Assembly (NCBI GenBank): GCA_038045965.1
Contig: JBBSXD010000003.1
Span: forward strand, 1-35,582
DNA from: ARS1285 sp038045965
Lineage (GTDB): Archaea; Nanobdellota; Nanobdellia; Pacearchaeales; GW2011-AR1
Direction: 5' to 3'
DNA length: 35,582 nucleotides
The notes under the pieces are model-generated. The model did no database searches, was not told the DNA's origin, and saw only the letters and a program-made list of their open reading frames with translations. A program made the position numbers and the translations under genes. Every line of letters begins with the position of its first letter. Positions within the stretch are counted from its first letter, which is position 1. This document shows positions 1 through 7,123 of this stretch, one piece after another.

Positions 1-405
1 TTTTGCCAATTTTGCTGCTGTTGAATCAGAAGTTTGTTTCTTTTCATATCTTAAAGCTCCGCAAAAGATTATATCATGTTTTAATAAAAGATTTCTTATT
101 TCTTTTATTTCATGAGGGATACCTTGATTCGCATCTTTCCCAAAAAAATAACTCATAAATCTGGCATTTATCCTTGTAATTGATATTCCCAAAAGATTTT
201 GAAAATATTCTTTCTCTTTTATTTGTTGATTATTTAATCCATTAATATAAGTTCTTGCAGGATATCCTCCTCCACAAACTATAATAAATTTATACTTTCT
301 CTTATTTTTTATAATTATCTCTCTAAATCTTTCTAGAAATTTTACATTTATATTATTGGGGATTATTAAACTGCCTCCCAAAGAAATCACAATTACTTTT
401 TTCAT
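1..405 (-). CDS. pyrH: UMP kinase, archaeal type (5' part; cut by window edge)
   Basis: Phosphorylates UMP to UDP in pyrimidine nucleotide synthesis in the cytoplasm. The reading frame starts at the ATG complement of 403-405 and stays open for 135 codons to the window edge, so the C-terminal part is missing. The N-terminus reads MKKVIVISLGGSLI, the phosphate-binding loop of the amino acid kinase fold. A second glycine loop, VCGGGYPARTY, lies near residue 45, and the segment ends with SDSTAAKLA, typical of PyrH substrate-binding helices. The short N-terminus without extension fits archaeal UMP kinases. It is divergent from the gene at 510, with about 100 bp between. A 9-bp inverted repeat lies just upstream. 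Other amino acid kinases are less likely given the DSTAAKLA motif. Confidence 0.9.
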   Translation of the reverse strand, partial: MKKVIVISLGGSLIIPNNINVKFLERFREIIIKNKRKYKFIIVCGGGYPARTYINGLNNQQIKEKEYFQNLLGISITRINARFMSYFFGKDANQGIPHEIKEIRNLLLKHDIIFCGALRYEKKQTSDSTAAKLAK

Positions 406-408
406 ATG

Positions 409-447
409 AACCTTTAATGAATAAAAGCTATTTATTATTTAAAGGTT
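409..447. promoter_or_regulatory. Inverted repeat over the pyrH promoter
   Basis: AACCTTTAA (409-417) and TTAAAGGTT (439-447) form a perfect 9-bp inverted repeat with 21 bp between the arms. On the minus strand the right arm overlaps a TATA-like TTTAAATAA. The left arm would sit near the expected transcription start, immediately before the pyrH ATG. This placement suits a repressor operator or a short leader hairpin. The operator role is inference. Confidence 0.45.
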
Positions 448-509
448 ACTTTACAATGTATCATATGAAGTATAATAATCATTTTTAAATCGATATATTA
501 TTTAACTTT

Positions 510-1025
510 ATGAGTTATAATTTAGGGCTTAATAGTAAAGATAGAAATAAAGCCCTATGTGATTATTTATGTCAGAGACTTGGTGAATATAAGAAAATTG
601 GTGGAGAAAGATTTTTAGAGATAAACTTCAGTGAAAATGAATTAATGCTTTCTACTCCATCTAAAAATCATATAGATATTATCCCAGAATTTTATAAAGG
701 ATACTTATCAGATGCTGATGCTTTGGTTGTTAATATAACTACAAGCTCTAATGATGATAAACTAATAAGATACCTAAAAGAATATGTAGAGAATGATTCA
801 ATTTTTGCTAAAGGAAAGCCATTGTATAGTGAGAGAAGAGAAAAAGAACTTCCAAAATGGCAAGAAACATTAGAAAGAATCTCTGCAAGTAAAGAGAGTA
901 AATTAATATCTATAATAAAAGATGAAACTGTAAGCACATCAAGATTAAAAAATACTTTTTTTGAGTATATGGTCAGGCCTTTGTTATTTTTTCTTATTCA
1001 TGAAAAGAAATTATTTATACAGTAA
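510..1025 (+). CDS. Hypothetical soluble protein
   Basis: 171 residues, not recognised. The protein is mixed alpha/beta and rich in charged residues, with no signal peptide and no membrane segment. The C-terminus is more hydrophobic (VRPLLFFLIHEKK). The ATG at 510 follows an AT-rich stretch with a TATA-like TTTTTAAAT about 25 bases upstream, so the mRNA is probably leaderless. It is divergent from pyrH. Its 3' end overlaps the 3' end of the convergent DUF357 gene by 11 bp. No function can be assigned from sequence or context. Confidence 0.6.
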   Translation: MSYNLGLNSKDRNKALCDYLCQRLGEYKKIGGERFLEINFSENELMLSTPSKNHIDIIPEFYKGYLSDADALVVNITTSSNDDKLIRYLKEYVENDSIFAKGKPLYSERREKELPKWQETLERISASKESKLISIIKDETVSTSRLKNTFFEYMVRPLLFFLIHEKKLFIQ

Positions 1026-1293
1026 ATAATTTATTATCTTTAACTTTGTATATTTTAAGTCTAGCACCGGCGTCAAGCCATCCATGAGCATAGTTAAGAG
1101 CTCCATACGCTAAAACATAATCTTTATTTTTTTTAAAATAAACTGAATCAGAAAGATATGCCTCAACCATAATAAAAATTTCTTTTGCTTCCTTTAATTT
1201 ACTTTTAATAACCGATATTTTTGCTATATTAAAAGCTTTATTAGTTATATTATAATATTTATCTAATTTTTGTTTTGTAATTCTATTGTTCAT
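1015..1293 (-). CDS. DUF357 family protein
   Basis: 92 residues. The C-terminal half carries the DUF357 signature: EAYLSDSVYF, then ALNYAHGWLDAGARLKIYKV. DUF357 is a short helical archaeal family of unknown function; the YAHGWLDAGARL block is its most conserved part and lies at about residues 67-80 here. The length is near the family norm. A TATA-like ATATTTAAAT lies on the minus strand about 30 bases before the ATG, so it is likely a single-gene unit. The end overlaps the convergent gene at 510-1025. Confidence 0.85.
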   Translation of the reverse strand: MNNRITKQKLDKYYNITNKAFNIAKISVIKSKLKEAKEIFIMVEAYLSDSVYFKKNKDYVLAYGALNYAHGWLDAGARLKIYKVKDNKLFTV

Positions 1294-1388
1294 ATTAATT
1301 TATGCAATAATCCATTTAAATATATTTCAGTCAGTATATTTCAATATAAAGAAAGTAAAATAAAGATTTGAAAATTATTTTTGTAAGG

Positions 1389-1482
1389 TTTATATCTTAT
1401 CACCTAAATTGTTTAAATAGTCAGAATATTGAAGAAAGTAGGAAAAAGGGGATTGGGAGAAGAAATTCTCCCTCCTTTTTTA
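1389..1482 (+). ncRNA. Candidate short transcript: TATA box, about 60 nt, terminator hairpin
   Basis: TTTATATC at 1389-1396 looks like a TATA box, which places a start near 1418-1420. The following purine-rich stretch ends in GGGAGAA (1455-1461), loop GAAA, TTCTCCC (1466-1472). Further pairing of GGA (1450-1452) with TCC (1473-1475) is possible, and six T follow. No plus-strand gene lies downstream, as the next genes are on the minus strand. This is either a small RNA of about 60 nt or a chance promoter plus terminator. The rest of the gap 1294-1585 shows nothing else except the DUF357 promoter. Confidence 0.4.
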
Positions 1483-1585
1483 TTCATAGTTTTAAATTTT
1501 ATTTATTATTTTTATGAAATCAATTATAAATTAGATAGATGCATATGATCGACCTTAGCTTAAAATTAAATTAATCAAATAAAAA

Positions 1586-1804
1586 TTATTCAAAATAGTT
1601 TATTGAGTCATCTATTTCACTAACTATTTGATCTGTGGTATCAACTGCCCCAAAACCTTCACTATCAACTGTAATTACTTCTTTATTATCTTCGCTAATA
1701 GTATCTTTCTTATTAGTATTATTAATAAAAATATAAGCAATAACTAAAATTATTAATAATAAGATTACTAAAATAGTTATTAGATTTTTATTATTTTTAT
1801 TCAT
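1586..1804 (-). CDS. Small single-span membrane protein
   Basis: 72 residues, not recognised. A positively charged N-terminus (MNKNNKN) is followed by one strongly hydrophobic segment at about residues 8-28 (ITILVILLLIILVIAYIFI). An acidic tail rich in D, E and S follows (SEDNKEVITVDSEGFGAVD). This is the form of a short membrane-anchored protein with an extracytoplasmic or cytoplasmic acidic tail. The start overlaps the end of the upstream secreted-protein gene by 8 bp, so the two are probably co-transcribed and translationally coupled. Confidence 0.6.
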   Translation of the reverse strand: MNKNNKNLITILVILLLIILVIAYIFINNTNKKDTISEDNKEVITVDSEGFGAVDTTDQIVSEIDDSINYFE

Positions 1805-2456
1805 TTTCTATGTTTGATTTTACTCCTTTAATTAAATTTTTTAATTCTGAAAATTTAGGTTTTATTTCATTTTTAGGTTTTCCAGCAAGTATATCTTCTT
1901 TTATTTCTGTTATCTTTTCAATAATTTTAGAGCCTGCTTCTGCATCCATCTTATCATTTTTTATGGCCTCTTCTATTTTTTGTTGTATATCATATAATAA
2001 TAATATAGCATAATCTCTCGCTTTTTTATTTTTCTCATTTTTTTCATCTTTTAAACTTGCCTTGGCAAAATTAGCTAATCTCTTAAAACATTTATTTTTC
2101 TCTATACTTTTCTTTTCATAACAAGCTTTTGACTTTTGATAAAAAGAAACACATTTTCCCCTATTTTCAAAATCTAAATTTCTGCATGATTCTGGAATTT
2201 TATTATAAGGGGCTTCAAAATCTTCTTTATTTTCTTTTATATATTGCAATCTGCATTTTATTCTCTCTTCTCTATTTTTTATATCTTCACAAACTTCTCT
2301 TGCAGCTTTTTTTTCTTGGTAAGTTCTATCTTTTTTATCATCTATTCTAAAATTTTTGTCTTCAATTTTTTCAGAACCACTTGAACCTATAGCAAATACA
2401 GAAATAACCATTAATAAAATTGATAGCATTCCAAAAAAATACAAAACTTTTTTCAT
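1797..2456 (-). CDS. Secreted Cys-containing coiled-coil protein
   Basis: 219 residues, not recognised. A signal peptide or anchor covers residues 1-25 (MKKVLYFFGMLSILLMVISV, then FAIGSSGSE). The mature part is charged and mostly helical. It has six cysteines spread between about residues 55 and 125 (ending with CYEKKSIEKNKCFKRL), as expected for disulfides outside the cell. A long Lys/Glu-rich helical region with coiled-coil character makes up the C-terminal half. It lies upstream of, and overlaps, the small membrane protein gene, so the two may act together at the cell surface. Function unknown. Confidence 0.6.
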   Translation of the reverse strand: MKKVLYFFGMLSILLMVISVFAIGSSGSEKIEDKNFRIDDKKDRTYQEKKAAREVCEDIKNREERIKCRLQYIKENKEDFEAPYNKIPESCRNLDFENRGKCVSFYQKSKACYEKKSIEKNKCFKRLANFAKASLKDEKNEKNKKARDYAILLLYDIQQKIEEAIKNDKMDAEAGSKIIEKITEIKEDILAGKPKNEIKPKFSELKNLIKGVKSNIENE

Positions 2457-2480
2457 CTTTTAAGGAATATTTTAGTATAT

Positions 2481-3125
2481 TTAAATGTTATTGATATTAA
2501 TTAAATTATATGGATTAATTTTATTTATTATGAATCTTGATCTAGAACTAGAAGATATAGCAGAAATTGTTATAGAGCCTAAAGAAGCTTTTAAAATCCC
2601 CCCCATTATAGGTATTCTGGCAGAGTCTGAGAAATAATTAATAATATTATTTATTTCTTCTTCATTAAAAATTATCTTCGTCAGATTTATTTTATTTCTT
2701 ACTTTTACTATAATATTTTTCTCAGCTCCAGGACATTCTATCATCTGAACATTTTTATCATTTATTAGCCTATTTAGTTCATTGATAAGTTCATTTGTAA
2801 TTCTAGTTTTATTTGGATGATTCTGATAATCTTTATTTAAATATTTAGATATAGGAATTATTTTTGGAGGAATTTTTCTTACAATAGATGGTTTATATTC
2901 TCTAACTTCTATAATTGGTTTAGATTTTTGAAACTCATTTCTGAATATTATATTGCTTACAGGGGCTAAGCTTTTTTCTGGTTCTTTTAGAAGTTTTCTT
3001 TTTATCCTTTCTACTTTTATTAAATGTCTTAATCTCTCATCTTCAGTAGAATGCAAGACTAAATCTCCTGTAAACTCCTGCAGAAATAATATTCTTTTTA
3101 TATCTGAAAGTTGATTTAATGACAT
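2481..3125 (-). CDS. Hypothetical protein, two-part
   Basis: 214 residues, not recognised. The N-terminal 80 residues are helical and basic (ERIKRKLLKEPEKSLAPV). The C-terminal half is more conserved-looking, with hydrophobic strands and glycines (RIPIMGGILKASLGSITISA, then SRSRFIINK). That end faintly resembles N-terminal regions of secretion ATPases, but no Walker motif is present, so I do not assign it. The start lies 9 bp after the end of the coiled-coil gene at 3135-3476, so the two look like an operon. Confidence 0.55.
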   Translation of the reverse strand: MSLNQLSDIKRILFLQEFTGDLVLHSTEDERLRHLIKVERIKRKLLKEPEKSLAPVSNIIFRNEFQKSKPIIEVREYKPSIVRKIPPKIIPISKYLNKDYQNHPNKTRITNELINELNRLINDKNVQMIECPGAEKNIIVKVRNKINLTKIIFNEEEINNIINYFSDSARIPIMGGILKASLGSITISAISSSSRSRFIINKINPYNLININNI

Positions 3126-3134
3126 ATTTATATT

Positions 3135-3476
3135 CTAAAATTTTCTAATTTGTTGATTAATCCTCGGAGATAATGAAGAGTCTGTAGTCCTATTTCTAAC
3201 TCTTTCTTCCATCATCATTATTGCTTTAGACATTGTTTTATTTTGGTCTAAAAGATTATCAAGTTTTTTTAGAAATTCTTCATCGATTCCAGTATTTTTT
3301 ATTGGTTTATCTGCAAAACTCTTAGCTGATAATTCAAATAGTTCTAAAAGTCTAGAAATATTATTAGATAATTCATCAAATTTTATAGTTAAATTAGTTA
3401 AGACTTTTTGAAGCTCTACAAAATTTCCAAGCAAAGCATTTTCTACCTCATCTTTTTTTGATTCTTTTTTTAACAT
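3135..3476 (-). CDS. Hypothetical coiled-coil protein
   Basis: 113 residues, not recognised. Heptad-like spacing of L, I and F runs through most of residues 10-95 (LTNLTIKFDELSNNISRLLE), so the protein is probably a coiled coil. It has no signal peptide and a short basic tail. It is the first gene of a likely operon with 2481-3125; the spacing suggests that the two products interact. The promoter probably lies in the AT-rich stretch 3477-3520, on the far side from the tandem repeat that serves the plus strand. Confidence 0.55.
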   Translation of the reverse strand: MLKKESKKDEVENALLGNFVELQKVLTNLTIKFDELSNNISRLLELFELSAKSFADKPIKNTGIDEEFLKKLDNLLDQNKTMSKAIMMMEERVRNRTTDSSLSPRINQQIRKF

Positions 3477-3522
3477 AATATATAAATATATTAGATTTAT
3501 TATATTATTAAATGAATATTAT

Positions 3523-3600
3523 TTATAAATATTAGTATTAGTGCAATAATTCTTATAAATATCAGTATTAGTGCAATAATTCTTATAAATATAAGAAAGA
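3523..3600 (+). repeat. Tandem 30-bp repeat containing TATA-like boxes
   Basis: Two nearly identical 30-bp units, 3523-3552 and 3553-3582, each begin TTATAAATAT and end GTGCAATAATTC. A third partial unit, TTATAAATATAAG, starts at 3583. The two full units differ by one base. Each unit supplies a TATA-like TTATAAAT, so three stacked promoter elements precede the gene at 3610. The last one sits about 25 bases from its ATG, as expected for leaderless transcription. Confidence 0.75.
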
Positions 3601-3609
3601 TATTATTTT

Positions 3610-3900
3610 ATGGTTTTAGATATAGAGAGTATAATCAATGATGAAAACGAACTTAAAAATGCCTTTGAAGAAATCTGTGAATCTATAATTATTCTAATGC
3701 AAGTTACCCTTCATGTTAATAATCCTGAAGAATATAAAGGAAGAATTTTTTCTAAAGAAGATGGAGATAAAATTATAATAGCATATTTAGAAAAAGTCAG
3801 CCATCCAAAAAATATATCTAACGCTAATAGAACAAGAGGTAAATGGGATATACATTATCCTGAAATATATAGTGAAGTTTATTCTGCAATAGAAATATAG
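3610..3900 (+). CDS. Hypothetical small protein
   Basis: 96 residues, not recognised. It is helical and acidic at the N-terminus (ESIINDENELKNAFEEICES). A more polar C-terminal half contains NRTRGKWDIHYPEIYSEV. There is no membrane segment or metal site. It is preceded by the three stacked TATA-like repeats and followed 33 bp later by uppP on the same strand. Co-transcription with uppP is possible, but a separate promoter for uppP cannot be excluded. Confidence 0.55.
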   Translation: MVLDIESIINDENELKNAFEEICESIIILMQVTLHVNNPEEYKGRIFSKEDGDKIIIAYLEKVSHPKNISNANRTRGKWDIHYPEIYSEVYSAIEI

Positions 3901-3933
3901 TTATCTTTAAATTTGTTTATTTCTTTAATAATT

Positions 3934-4692
3934 ATGGTTTCATTTAAAGAAGCAATTATTTTAAGTATTATACAAGGGGTTACTGAATGGTTTCCTATAA
4001 GCAGTTCTGGACATCTTGCAATTGCTCAGAATTTTTTCGGATTTCAAAATTTAAGTTATGATATATTTTTGCATCTTGCCAGTTTATTTGCAATCCTATT
4101 TTTATTTAAAAGAGAGATATTAAAAATAATGAGTTTTAATAAAGAAAGTTTGGATTATATTATTTTAATAATTATTGGGGTAATTCCTGCAGGAATTATT
4201 GGTTTTTATTTTTCAGATTTTTTTGAGATATTTTTTTATAATACGAATTATTTGGGAATATTTTTTATTTTTTCTGGAATAGTTGTTTATTCTACAAAAT
4301 TTATTCATGAAAATAAAAGTAATATTAATAAGTTGGATGCTTTTTTTATAGGAATTTTACAAGTTATTGCTATTATGCCTGGAATTTCTAGAAGCGGGAT
4401 GACTATAAGTGCTAGTTTATTTAGAGGAATAAGCAAAAATTCGGCAATAAAATTTTCTTTTCTTATGTCAATTCCTTTAATTTTAGGAGCCAGTGTTTTA
4501 AAATCAAAAGAACTTTTATTAAATGATATTAGTTTGAATATTTTAGTTGCAAGTTTTATTACAACTTTTTTAGTCAGTATATTTACAATAAAAATATTAA
4601 TCAAAATAATAAGTAACAATAAATTTTACTTATTTGGGATTTATAATATACTGTTGGGAGTTGTAATTTTAGGAAGGGATTTGATTCTATGA
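3934..4692 (+). CDS. uppP: Undecaprenyl-diphosphatase family (isoprenoid diphosphatase)
   Basis: An integral membrane enzyme of the UppP/BacA family that dephosphorylates polyprenyl diphosphate. In archaea it presumably recycles the lipid carrier for glycan transfer. Both family motifs are present: QGVTEWFPISSSGHL at residues 14-28, with the catalytic Glu18 and the Ser-rich loop, and PGISRSGMTI at 149-158, with Arg153. About seven hydrophobic segments span the rest. The length of 252 residues is normal. I chose the ATG at 3934 over an upstream in-frame TTG at 3913, because MVSFKEAIILSIIQG is the usual family start. The TTG would place the start inside the promoter-like stretch. Confidence 0.92.
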   Translation: MVSFKEAIILSIIQGVTEWFPISSSGHLAIAQNFFGFQNLSYDIFLHLASLFAILFLFKREILKIMSFNKESLDYIILIIIGVIPAGIIGFYFSDFFEIFFYNTNYLGIFFIFSGIVVYSTKFIHENKSNINKLDAFFIGILQVIAIMPGISRSGMTISASLFRGISKNSAIKFSFLMSIPLILGASVLKSKELLLNDISLNILVASFITTFLVSIFTIKILIKIISNNKFYLFGIYNILLGVVILGRDLIL

Positions 4693-4718
4693 GTTTTTAC
4701 ATTATAATAAAAAGAATA

Positions 4719-5072
4719 TTAATTACTTGTTATCAAAGGGCTCGTATATTCAGATTTTTTTAATGGTGGTAATACTTGATTTATTTCTTTTTTTCCAGAC
4801 TTTAGAATTAACATTATATACCAAACGTTTCTAAAATCTTTGTATTCAAGTCCAGCATTAGATAAATTCATAAGAAATTCCTTATTTATTTCTTTATTAA
4901 ATATATTCAAAAATTCACTTGCATAAAATAATTCAACACCAATGACTCTACCTTCTTTAGTTAAATCTAAAACAATATCCTCTGAAAATTCCACACTTTC
5001 CTCAACTTTTTCATTTGCACTACTAATATAAAAAATATCATTTTCTTTGTCATAATGAAATTTATAATCCAT
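4719..5072 (-). CDS. DUF2283 family protein (antitoxin-like)
   Basis: 117 residues. The N-terminal 55 residues match the DUF2283 pattern: YDKENDIFYISSANEKVEES, then DIVLDLTKEGRVIGVELFYA. The remaining 60 residues are a helical extension that is not part of the basic family domain. DUF2283 genes often sit beside small DUF4258 or RelE-type toxins, and here the gene follows a toxin-like gene after a 17-bp gap. I infer a toxin-antitoxin pair in which this is the antitoxin. The longer C-terminus is unusual and may be the toxin-binding part. Confidence 0.75.
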   Translation of the reverse strand: MDYKFHYDKENDIFYISSANEKVEESVEFSEDIVLDLTKEGRVIGVELFYASEFLNIFNKEINKEFLMNLSNAGLEYKDFRNVWYIMLILKSGKKEINQVLPPLKKSEYTSPLITSN

Positions 5073-5089
5073 TTTATTATTAGTGAATT

Positions 5090-5419
5090 CTAACTTATAA
5101 ACTTTCTCTTATATTTTTTTAAAGTCTTTTTCCCTACTGGAAATATAGTAATAATCACAATCTTATCTTGAAAAGTTATTGCGTAAATTCTGCCTTTTCT
5201 ATTGCTATAAATATAATATAATATGTATCTAATCTCACCGCTTCTCTCTTGTTTACTACAAAATATTAATCCATTTAAATCAATTAATTCTTTCTCTATA
5301 TTTTCTTTAGTATCATTAATTCTTTCAAGTAATATATCAATAGGTTTTGCATATCTAAATCCCCTATCTTTAAATTTCTCAATTAATTCTTTTAATTCTT
5401 CTGAATAATCTTTAGTCAC
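5090..5419 (-). CDS. Toxin-like protein partner of DUF2283
   Basis: 109 residues. A helical N-terminal half (residues 1-50) is followed by a beta-rich basic half: RYILYYIYSNRKGRIYAITF, then KIVIITIFPVGKKTLKKYKR. The pattern of strands, with an aromatic/Arg/Lys-rich sheet ending in VIITIF, resembles small DUF4258 or RelE-fold toxins, but I cannot fix the family. It is the first gene of a two-gene unit with the DUF2283 gene, the usual toxin-first order for such pairs. No clear catalytic residues can be named. Confidence 0.5.
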   Translation of the reverse strand: MTKDYSEELKELIEKFKDRGFRYAKPIDILLERINDTKENIEKELIDLNGLIFCSKQERSGEIRYILYYIYSNRKGRIYAITFQDKIVIITIFPVGKKTLKKYKRKFIS

Positions 5420-5481
5420 AATATGGATATTGGTGAAAAGTTTTTATATCTTTTTATTTCTTAAACTTTATTGTAATAAAA

Positions 5482-5552
5482 TGGGCCTGAGGGGAATCAA
5501 ACCCCCAACAACGGTTCTGGAGACCGGTATGATATCATTTCACCACAGACCC
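5482..5552 (-). tRNA. tRNA-Trp (anticodon CCA)
   Basis: Read on the minus strand, the acceptor GGGTCTG pairs with CAGGCCC through seven pairs (one G-U type), followed by discriminator A. The anticodon loop is CTCCAGA with anticodon CCA. The T arm is GGGGG, loop TTTGATT, CCCCT. The first anticodon-stem pair (C with T) looks mismatched. There is no intron and the CCA end is not encoded. Confidence 0.93.
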
Positions 5553-5588
5553 TTAAAAATTATAAATAATCGGTGTTTTAAAGTCTTT

Positions 5589-6266
5589 CTACATTTTGCT
5601 TAGTAATTCAACTTCTTTTTCACTTATAGAACATCCTTTAAATTTTAGCCCATAAATTACTGCTTCATATAATTTAGGATTTTTTAAAGTAAAAAGATTT
5701 TTTTTATTAATTATATAAGCTAGTTCTGTTGAACGAATTATTTTAAATCCCTTAAACAAATTGTAATTGTTTGTATTCGCTTTAATCTTTGTATGAAGTT
5801 TTTTTTCCATTAAGATTTTTAAGTTTTCTGGTTTTTCACATATCATTCTTGTAGTTCTTTCATCTATAACTATTGGAATATCTCTTCCAATTTTTTTCTT
5901 CATTATAGTTGAAAGAGCTAAAGCAGCACATTCCCCCTTATCTAATAAATGAATCTCTTTATTTTTTGCCTTGAACATATTATTTGCTGTTTCCATGTAA
6001 TTTTCTCTTAATTTTCTTAATTCATCTACATCTTCTTTTGTTAAATCAGCTAATTTTATAATTCCTTTTTTATAAATTTCTTCGAGTCTTATAGCTCCAA
6101 GTTCAAATTGTTTTATTTTTAATGGTGTATCTATTATTTCTTCTTTCACTTCTTTTGTTATTAAAAATTCCCCATCAAAATTATCTTTTAGTTTTTCTAA
6201 AGAATCTAAGATACCATTCATTGAAAAATTAATTAAAGGACCAGAATCAAATACTAGATATTTCAT
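5589..6266 (-). CDS. PIN-like domain protein in four-gene cassette
   Basis: About 225 residues. Acidic motifs spaced as in PIN nucleases are visible: MKYLVFDSGPLIN at the start, EVKEEIID near residue 40, LDKGECAALALS in the middle and VIDERTTRM after it. A C-terminal helical extension of about 70 residues follows. The likely role is a metal-dependent ribonuclease. I prefer the ATG at 6266, because PIN domains normally begin just before the first Asp; an in-frame ATG at 6284 would extend it by six residues. It overlaps the upstream small-protein gene and is the last gene of a minus-strand run starting at 7684. Confidence 0.65.
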   Translation of the reverse strand: MKYLVFDSGPLINFSMNGILDSLEKLKDNFDGEFLITKEVKEEIIDTPLKIKQFELGAIRLEEIYKKGIIKLADLTKEDVDELRKLRENYMETANNMFKAKNKEIHLLDKGECAALALSTIMKKKIGRDIPIVIDERTTRMICEKPENLKILMEKKLHTKIKANTNNYNLFKGFKIIRSTELAYIINKKNLFTLKNPKLYEAVIYGLKFKGCSISEKEVELLSKM

Positions 6267-6519
6267 TTTGTAACTTTTCCCCATAGTTTATTTTATTTAT
6301 TGGTTTTAATAATCCAATTTTCATTAAATAAACCCTAGCCTTTTTTTTAAAATTTTTTCTAAACATACTTTTAAAAAGTGAATTACTAGCAATTATCTGA
6401 CTCTCAATTAAATCCTTTTGCTGTCTAAAATATGAATTATTTTTACTCATTTTTTCAGCATAAAATTCTACATAGTCTATATTATTTACAGGAATTTTCC
6501 TAATTATTATTTCTGACAT
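6247..6519 (-). CDS. Small basic partner of nucleotidyltransferase (SQII motif), copy 1
   Basis: About 90 residues, of no known family. The middle contains KDLIESQIIASNSLFKSMF, followed by a very basic stretch (RKNFKKKARVYLMK). The same core recurs in the small gene at 31139-31336 (KDFLDSQIIMSRRFYKKL), which also follows a nucleotidyltransferase-fold gene with overlap. GAGGGAG on the mRNA lies at ribosome-site distance from the second of two ATGs, so I start at 6519; the first ATG (6525) overlaps that site. It overlaps the gene before it by 20 bp and the gene after it by about the same amount. Likely role: binding partner or antitoxin/toxin half of the module. Confidence 0.6.
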   Translation of the reverse strand: MSEIIIRKIPVNNIDYVEFYAEKMSKNNSYFRQQKDLIESQIIASNSLFKSMFRKNFKKKARVYLMKIGLLKPINKINYGEKLQNEISSI

Positions 6520-7114
6520 TTTCATCTCCCTCTATAATTAATTTATATTCTTTAAATTTCTCTTCTTTAAGTATTTTTTCGAAGAAAGATCTTAGATGTT
6601 TTGCATCTAGTATATCTTTATCTCCAGCTAATATAATCTCTTTGTAGATTATTTCAAATTCCAGAGGAGGAATATTAAATTCAAAGTCTTTTATTTTTAT
6701 TTTTTGAGGATGATTAAATTCAAAAGATTTTGACTTTCTTTTTTTGTCTATTGGAACAAATTCTATATTTGGAAATATCTCATTTTTTTTTGCAAATCTT
6801 ATGTTGCTAAAATCTTCTAAATAAGTATATGCTTCCTCATAATTATCTGATTGATAACACCAAAAATTATTTTTTGTTAAATCGTTAAAAAGTTGTTTAA
6901 ATCTCTCTTTTTCCATAATAGGAATTAATATATCAACGTCCTCGGTAGCTCTGGTCCTGCCAGTTGAAATACTTACATATCCGCTAACTACTAGATAATC
7001 AGAATGCTCTTTTAATATTGATATAAAATCTTTGACAAATAGATCTAATTTTGTTAAATCTCTATTAATTACAATTAAATCTCCATCAACATAATATCCG
7101 TTAGCGGATTTCAT
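6500..7114 (-). CDS. Nucleotidyltransferase-fold protein, copy 1
   Basis: 204 residues. The core reads VVSGYVSISTGRTRATEDVD followed by ILI, a Pol-beta-like nucleotidyltransferase signature (small residue loop, then Asp-x-Asp). A later conserved block, DKDILDAKHLR, is typical of AbiEii/MNT-like toxin or antitoxin nucleotidyltransferases. A paralogue lies at 31323-31898 and shares SG-V-I-GR-R-TED-D, KNNF-C-QS and DKDI-DA-HLR. It follows the helical/HTH gene after 9 bp and overlaps the small SQII gene. It probably transfers nucleotides to a protein or tRNA target in a toxin-antitoxin or defence setting; the target is unknown. Confidence 0.72.
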   Translation of the reverse strand: MKSANGYYVDGDLIVINRDLTKLDLFVKDFISILKEHSDYLVVSGYVSISTGRTRATEDVDILIPIMEKERFKQLFNDLTKNNFWCYQSDNYEEAYTYLEDFSNIRFAKKNEIFPNIEFVPIDKKRKSKSFEFNHPQKIKIKDFEFNIPPLEFEIIYKEIILAGDKDILDAKHLRSFFEKILKEEKFKEYKLIIEGDENVRNNN

Positions 7115-7123
7115 TTTGTAATT

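Noticed and set aside
1810..2350. Plus-strand frames at 1810-2013 and 2129-2350
   Set aside because: They are Phe/Leu-rich reverse shadows of the Lys/Glu-rich secreted protein gene on the minus strand.
2481..3125. Secretion ATPase for the two-part hypothetical protein
   Set aside because: Only a weak resemblance of one segment; no Walker A or B motif is present.
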